Shown piece after piece: positions 45,076 to 48,883 of a DNA stretch of 48,883 bases (the stretch's first letter is position 1; each line of letters starts with the position of its first letter). The notes beneath the pieces were generated by a model. That model did no database searches, was not told where the DNA came from, and worked only from the letters and a program-made list of their open reading frames with translations. The position numbers were made by a program, and so were the translations under genes. This DNA is from an uncultured Clostridia bacterium (GTDB lineage Bacteria > Bacillota > Clostridia > TANB77 > CAG-508): positions 1 through 48,883 of the forward strand of contig CAQIBN010000001.1 in the NCBI GenBank assembly GCA_948805675.1. The letters are read 5' to 3'.

Positions 45076-47313
45076 TTAAATTCTTTCATGTATAGTTCTA
45101 TGGATAACATCTAATTGTTGTTCTTTTGTTAATTTTGTAAAATGAACTGCATATCCAGAAACACGGATTGTAAGTTGTGGGTATTTTTCTGGATGTTCCA
45201 TAGCGTCTTCTAATAACGCTCTATTAAATACATTTACATTAATATGATGACCTGTTTGCATAAAGTATCCATCTAACATACTTACTAAATTATTAATTCT
45301 TGTATTTTCTTCTTTTCCTAATGTATCAGGAGTAATTGCAAATGTGAAAGATATACCATCAGATGCATATTCAAAAGGTAATTTTGCAATAGTATTCATA
45401 ACTGCTAATGATCCATTTGCATCTCTACCATGAAGTGGGTTAGAACCAGGGCCAAAAGGTTCTCCAGCTCTTCTGCCATCAGGTGTATTTCCTGTTGCTT
45501 TACCATAAACAACATTAGATGTTATTGTAAGAACTGATAAAGTAGGAGTAGCTCCTCTATATATTTGATGTTTCTCCAATTTATGCATAAATGTTTTAAC
45601 AATTTCTACTGCTAGAGAGTCAACTCTATCATCATCATTGCCATATTTTGGAAAATCTCCTTCTACTTTATAATCTACAGCTAAACCTTGTTCGTTTCTA
45701 ATTACTTTTACTTTTGCATATTTTATTGCAGATAGTGAATCTGCTACTACAGATAAACCAGCAATTCCACAAGCCATTGTACGGTAAATTTCTCTATCAT
45801 GAAGTGCAAATTCTAAAGCTTCATAAGAATATTTATCATGCATATAATGAATAGCATTTAATGCTTTTATATAAATTTTTGCAACATAATCCATCATACA
45901 ATCAAATTTCTCCATTACTTCATCATAGTTTAAATATTCAGAAGTGATTTTCTCAAATTTAGGAGCAATTTGTTTTCCAGAGTTTTCGTCTTTACCACCA
46001 TTAATAGCATATAGTAAAGTTTTAGCAAGATTGGCTCTTGCACCAAAAAATTGCATTTGTTTTCCAATTTTCATAGGTGAAACACAACAAGCAATTCCAT
46101 AATCATCGCCTAAAGTTATTCTCATTAAATCATCATTTTCATATTGAATAGCAGATGTATCTATTGAGATTTTTGCACAATAGTTTTTAAATCCTTCTGG
46201 AAGATTTTTTGACCAAAGTACTGTTAGATTTGGCTCTGGTGCTGGACCTAGGTTTACAAGTGAATGTAAAACTCTAAAAGAGTTTTTAGTAACAAGAGTT
46301 CTTCCGTCAATTCCCATACCACCAATGCTTTCTGTTACCCAAACAGGATCCCCACTAAATAAATCATTGTATTCTGGTGTTCTTAGAAAACGAACAAGTC
46401 TTAATTTCATTATAAAATGATCCATTAATTCTTGTGCTTGTTCCTCTGTTAAAGTACCATTTTCTATATCTCTTTCAATATATATATCTAAGAAAGTAGA
46501 AGTTCTACCAATACTCATAGCAGCACCGTTTTGATCTTTTACAGCTCCTAAATATCCAAAATATAACCATTGAATAGCTTCTTTAGCATTTTTTGCTGGA
46601 CTTGATATATCAAATCCATATTTTTCAGCCATTTTCTTTAAATCTTGAAGAGCTTTAATTTGTTCTGATATTTCTTCACGTTCTCTAATTATATCTGCAG
46701 TAAATTCATCAGTATCTAATACATCTAAATCTATTTTTTTACTATCTATTAATTTGTCTATTCCATAAAGAGCAACTCTTCTGTAGTCTCCTATAATTCT
46801 TCCACGACCATATCCATCAGGAAGACCAGTTAAAAGGTGAGAACTTCTTGCAGCTCTAATATCAGGTGTATATACATCAAATACACCGTCATTATGTGTC
46901 TTTCTAAATTTATGATAAATATTAGAAGTTTCTTCATCAACTTTTAATCCATAACTTTCGCAAGACTTTTCTACAATTCTTATACCACCATTTGGCATAA
47001 TAGCTCTTTTTAATGGGCTATCGGTTTGAAGTCCAACGATTTCTTCTAATTCTTTATTAATATATCCAGCATTATAAGCATTTACACTTGAAGGAGTTTT
47101 TGTGTCTGCATCTAAAACTCCACCATTTGCTCTTTCCTTTTCATAAAGTGCTAATACTTCATCCCATAGTTTTTTTGTTTTTTCTGTTGCAGGTGTTAAA
47201 AAATTTTCGTCTCCTATATAAGGTTTGTAATTATTTTGAATAAAATCTCTTACATCAATTTCTTTTGTCCATTCACCTTTTTTATTAAATCCATTCCATT
47301 GTTCGAAATTCAT
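45076..47313 (-). CDS. pflB: Formate C-acetyltransferase (pyruvate formate-lyase)
   Basis: A 745-residue glycyl radical enzyme that converts pyruvate and CoA to acetyl-CoA and formate. The catalytic adjacent cysteines are in G-I-A-C-C-V-S-P-M, and the radical Gly is in R-V-S-G-Y-A-V-H-F near the C-terminus. GGAGG precedes the start. All CCG triplets of the + strand within it are out of frame, so it has no CGG codon. With pflA and the hydrogenase it defines anaerobic fermentation. Confidence 0.97.
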   Translation of the reverse strand: MNFEQWNGFNKKGEWTKEIDVRDFIQNNYKPYIGDENFLTPATEKTKKLWDEVLALYEKERANGGVLDADTKTPSSVNAYNAGYINKELEEIVGLQTDSPLKRAIMPNGGIRIVEKSCESYGLKVDEETSNIYHKFRKTHNDGVFDVYTPDIRAARSSHLLTGLPDGYGRGRIIGDYRRVALYGIDKLIDSKKIDLDVLDTDEFTADIIREREEISEQIKALQDLKKMAEKYGFDISSPAKNAKEAIQWLYFGYLGAVKDQNGAAMSIGRTSTFLDIYIERDIENGTLTEEQAQELMDHFIMKLRLVRFLRTPEYNDLFSGDPVWVTESIGGMGIDGRTLVTKNSFRVLHSLVNLGPAPEPNLTVLWSKNLPEGFKNYCAKISIDTSAIQYENDDLMRITLGDDYGIACCVSPMKIGKQMQFFGARANLAKTLLYAINGGKDENSGKQIAPKFEKITSEYLNYDEVMEKFDCMMDYVAKIYIKALNAIHYMHDKYSYEALEFALHDREIYRTMACGIAGLSVVADSLSAIKYAKVKVIRNEQGLAVDYKVEGDFPKYGNDDDRVDSLAVEIVKTFMHKLEKHQIYRGATPTLSVLTITSNVVYGKATGNTPDGRRAGEPFGPGSNPLHGRDANGSLAVMNTIAKLPFEYASDGISFTFAITPDTLGKEENTRINNLVSMLDGYFMQTGHHINVNVFNRALLEDAMEHPEKYPQLTIRVSGYAVHFTKLTKEQQLDVIHRTIHERI

Positions 47314-47608
47314 AAAAAACCTCCTTGTATATGTATATTTTGCTCAGTTTATTTAAAAATATATATTATGTACAAAAAAATACCTTTTATAATAATACCA
47401 TAAAAAGAAAAAAATGGCAATAAAAAAGCAAATATAAGATAGAGATATATAATAAATTTTTTTATCTATAATATTTATTATTTCTAACAAATTTTTAAGT
47501 TTTTTATTTTTATGTTTTGGTAAATTATTATGAAATGGTATTATTTATATTAATTTTAAAAGAAGTAATTATTACAATATATTACATTATTTTAATTTGG
47601 TGCATTAG

Positions 47609-48409
47609 AAGAATGTTGAAATAATTATTATAGATGATAATTCAAATGATATGTCTAAAAATAAAGTAAAGAAATATCAAGAGCAACATTCTGAGATGAC
47701 AATAAAATTATTAGATACAACACAATCACATAATGGACCTGGGGGAGCAAGAAATGTTGGGTTAGATAATGCTACAGGTTCGTATATATTATTTATAGAT
47801 GCAGATGATAAATTGAATGAAGGAGCATTAGATAATATATCTAAATCTATTGCATTAAATCCAGAAGCAGATTTGTTTACTCTAGGATATCAGTTAACTA
47901 GATTAGATGCTGATGGTAATATAGTTAAGAATATAAAACTTAATGCTGGAAAGATGCAAGAATCCAGATTTTTTCAAATAGGATCTAATACAGCAGGTTC
48001 AATTTGGAATGTTTGTTCACGAAGAAATCTATTTGAAGGTGGTAAGAAATTAAGATTTAAGGAAAATTGCAAATTTGAAGATTTACCTACAAAAGTAGAA
48101 TTATTTGCAAGAACATATAAAAAAATAAAATCTGTACCTCATATTACTCATACACAATTTAGTAGACCTGGAGAAAGTATAACAGGAACATTAAAGTTTA
48201 GAGATATGAAGAGATTAATTGATGCAAATATTGAGATTGCAAATTTAAGACCAGAAGTTGACTCAAAAGATAAGATGTATATAAATGTAAGAATGTTTAT
48301 GATGCCAGTCGTTTTAGGATGGTTAGTTCAAAAGTGTATACATAATAAAATTGATTTAAAGAAAATGCAAAATAGAAGCAATGAAGATAATGAGATAATA
48401 TATAAATAG
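47609..48409 (+). pseudogene. Glycosyltransferase family 2 remnant, N-terminus missing
   Basis: About 266 codons. The reading begins with K-N-V-E-I-I-I-I-D-D-N-S-N-D, the second strand of a GT-A fold with its D-D-x-S, then G-P-G-G-A-R-N-V-G-L and F-I-D-A-D-D (DXD). The first strand and helix (about 25 residues) are absent, a TAG stands just upstream, and there is no ribosome binding site or start for the full domain. Translation from ATG 47651 would lose D-D-x-S. Decay or truncation is likely; loss by an assembly error is possible. Confidence 0.65.
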
Positions 48410-48420
48410 ATATATAAAAA

Positions 48421-48454
48421 TTGCTAGAAATATGTTCATAAATATTTCTAGCAA
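48421..48454. terminator. Terminator after the glycosyltransferase remnant
   Basis: TTGCTAGAAATAT with ATATTTCTAGCAA, a perfect 13-bp stem; it can serve both convergent genes. Confidence 0.75.
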
Positions 48455-48484
48455 TATATATTTAAAATTTAATAATATATAAAT

Positions 48485-48811
48485 TTATTTATCTTCTGCA
48501 ACTAATTTGGCAATATTATAAATTAATTTTTGTTTCTTAGGAGAGCACTTTTTTAAGATATCATTAAATTCAGAATCTAGGTATATTTTAGAAGCACTAG
48601 ATGTACCATTTAAAATGAAACCTTCACTAACACCTAAAATATTACATATTTCACTTAATCTTTTTAGATTAATATGAGATTTTCCACGTTCAATTCTACT
48701 TAAAAAAGCAACAGAAACATCAATTTCTTCAGCTAAATCTTCTTGAGTCATATTTTTATCAAGTCTTGCTTTTTTTAGTCTTTGTCCAATAATATTAAAA
48801 TCTAATGCCAT
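48485..48811 (-). CDS. XRE-family helix-turn-helix regulator
   Basis: A 108-residue Cro/CI-like repressor. G-Q-R-L-K-K-A-R-L-D-K-N-M-T-Q-E-D-L-A then S-V-A-F-L-S-R-I-E-R-G-K is the helix-turn-helix (residues about 8-62), followed by a short helical tail. The start M-A-L-D-F with TGAGGTGAT upstream is chosen over a longer hydrophobic extension. Target unknown. Confidence 0.88.
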   Translation of the reverse strand: MALDFNIIGQRLKKARLDKNMTQEDLAEEIDVSVAFLSRIERGKSHINLKRLSEICNILGVSEGFILNGTSSASKIYLDSEFNDILKKCSPKKQKLIYNIAKLVAEDK

Positions 48812-48883
48812 TTTTATCACCTCACAAATTAAAAATAGCATTTATAGGGTTAATTTTACAGAAACTGTAAATACAATATTAAC

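Noticed and set aside
1..48883. tRNA or rRNA genes
   Set aside because: I looked for T-loop (GGTTCGAATC-like) and rRNA landmarks on both strands and found none; the tRNA that might read CGGN is not in this window.

Overview
This is a strongly AT-rich bacterial chromosome segment. T-box control of serS, the L10 leader, PadR, pyruvate formate-lyase and an electron-bifurcating [FeFe]-hydrogenase point to an anaerobic, fermentative low-GC Firmicute (Clostridia, probably an uncultured gut-type lineage). That placement is inferred from gene content and codon use, not from a marker phylogeny.

The main observation is a recurrent +1 frame change. Thirteen conserved genes (17 sites) are each broken by the same event: an in-frame CGG codon, after which the protein continues in the +1 frame with GGN (glycine). 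Removing the C of CGGN restores the expected family sequence every time. Sites (C of CGG): 730, 1999, 10480, 12186, 13603, 14390, 18319, 24494, 25259, 33419, 35633, 38380, 40132, 40784, 41019, 41608, 42790. I found no in-frame CGG read as arginine in any conserved gene here, and out-of-frame CGG triplets never cause a shift. The simplest reading is that CGG is not read as a triplet in this organism and that CGGN is decoded as glycine, by +1 slippage or by a quadruplet-reading tRNA. Five genes on the unshifted reading do contain CGG as Arg: four small unrecognised minus-strand genes and one PIN-domain gene. In all five, a +1 shift would lead to early termination, and three of them carry CGG within the first six codons.

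Layout. 1-5300: 3' end of the SRP RNA, a flavin reductase-like gene, then rpmG-secE-nusG-rplK-rplA and, after an L10 leader, rplJ-rplL. 5800-9640: plsX, acpP, rnc and an Elp3-like radical SAM gene, with long gene-free AT-rich spacers. 9640-18750: yitT, an OGG-type glycosylase, addB (three shifts), alr, pgeF and a family 4 uracil-DNA glycosylase. 19000-22330: a DUF951 gene, and on the minus strand engB and a T-box/DUF1653/serS unit. 22600-31700: an HD hydrolase, guaD, a 30-residue membrane peptide, a PadR/DUF1700/DUF4097 operon, the PIN gene, two patatin-like lipases around large palindromes, and an ECF sigma/anti-sigma pair. 32800-43500: trkH-trkA, znuA-znuC, a MITE-like element and decayed toxin-antitoxin genes, the hydrogenase operon (NuoE-like, NuoF-like, HydA), then znuB. 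43500-48883: a putative small RNA, a GNAT gene, pflA and pflB, a glycosyltransferase remnant and an HTH regulator.

The genes fit a fermentative life style: PFL with its activase makes acetyl-CoA and formate, and the hydrogenase disposes of NADH and ferredoxin electrons. The shift sites fall in functional motifs (HydA H-cluster motif L1, UDG motif A, the ZnuA metal-ligand loop), so correct decoding would be needed for activity. Dispersed ~120-bp repeats with GTTACTAG-like ends lie in spacers.
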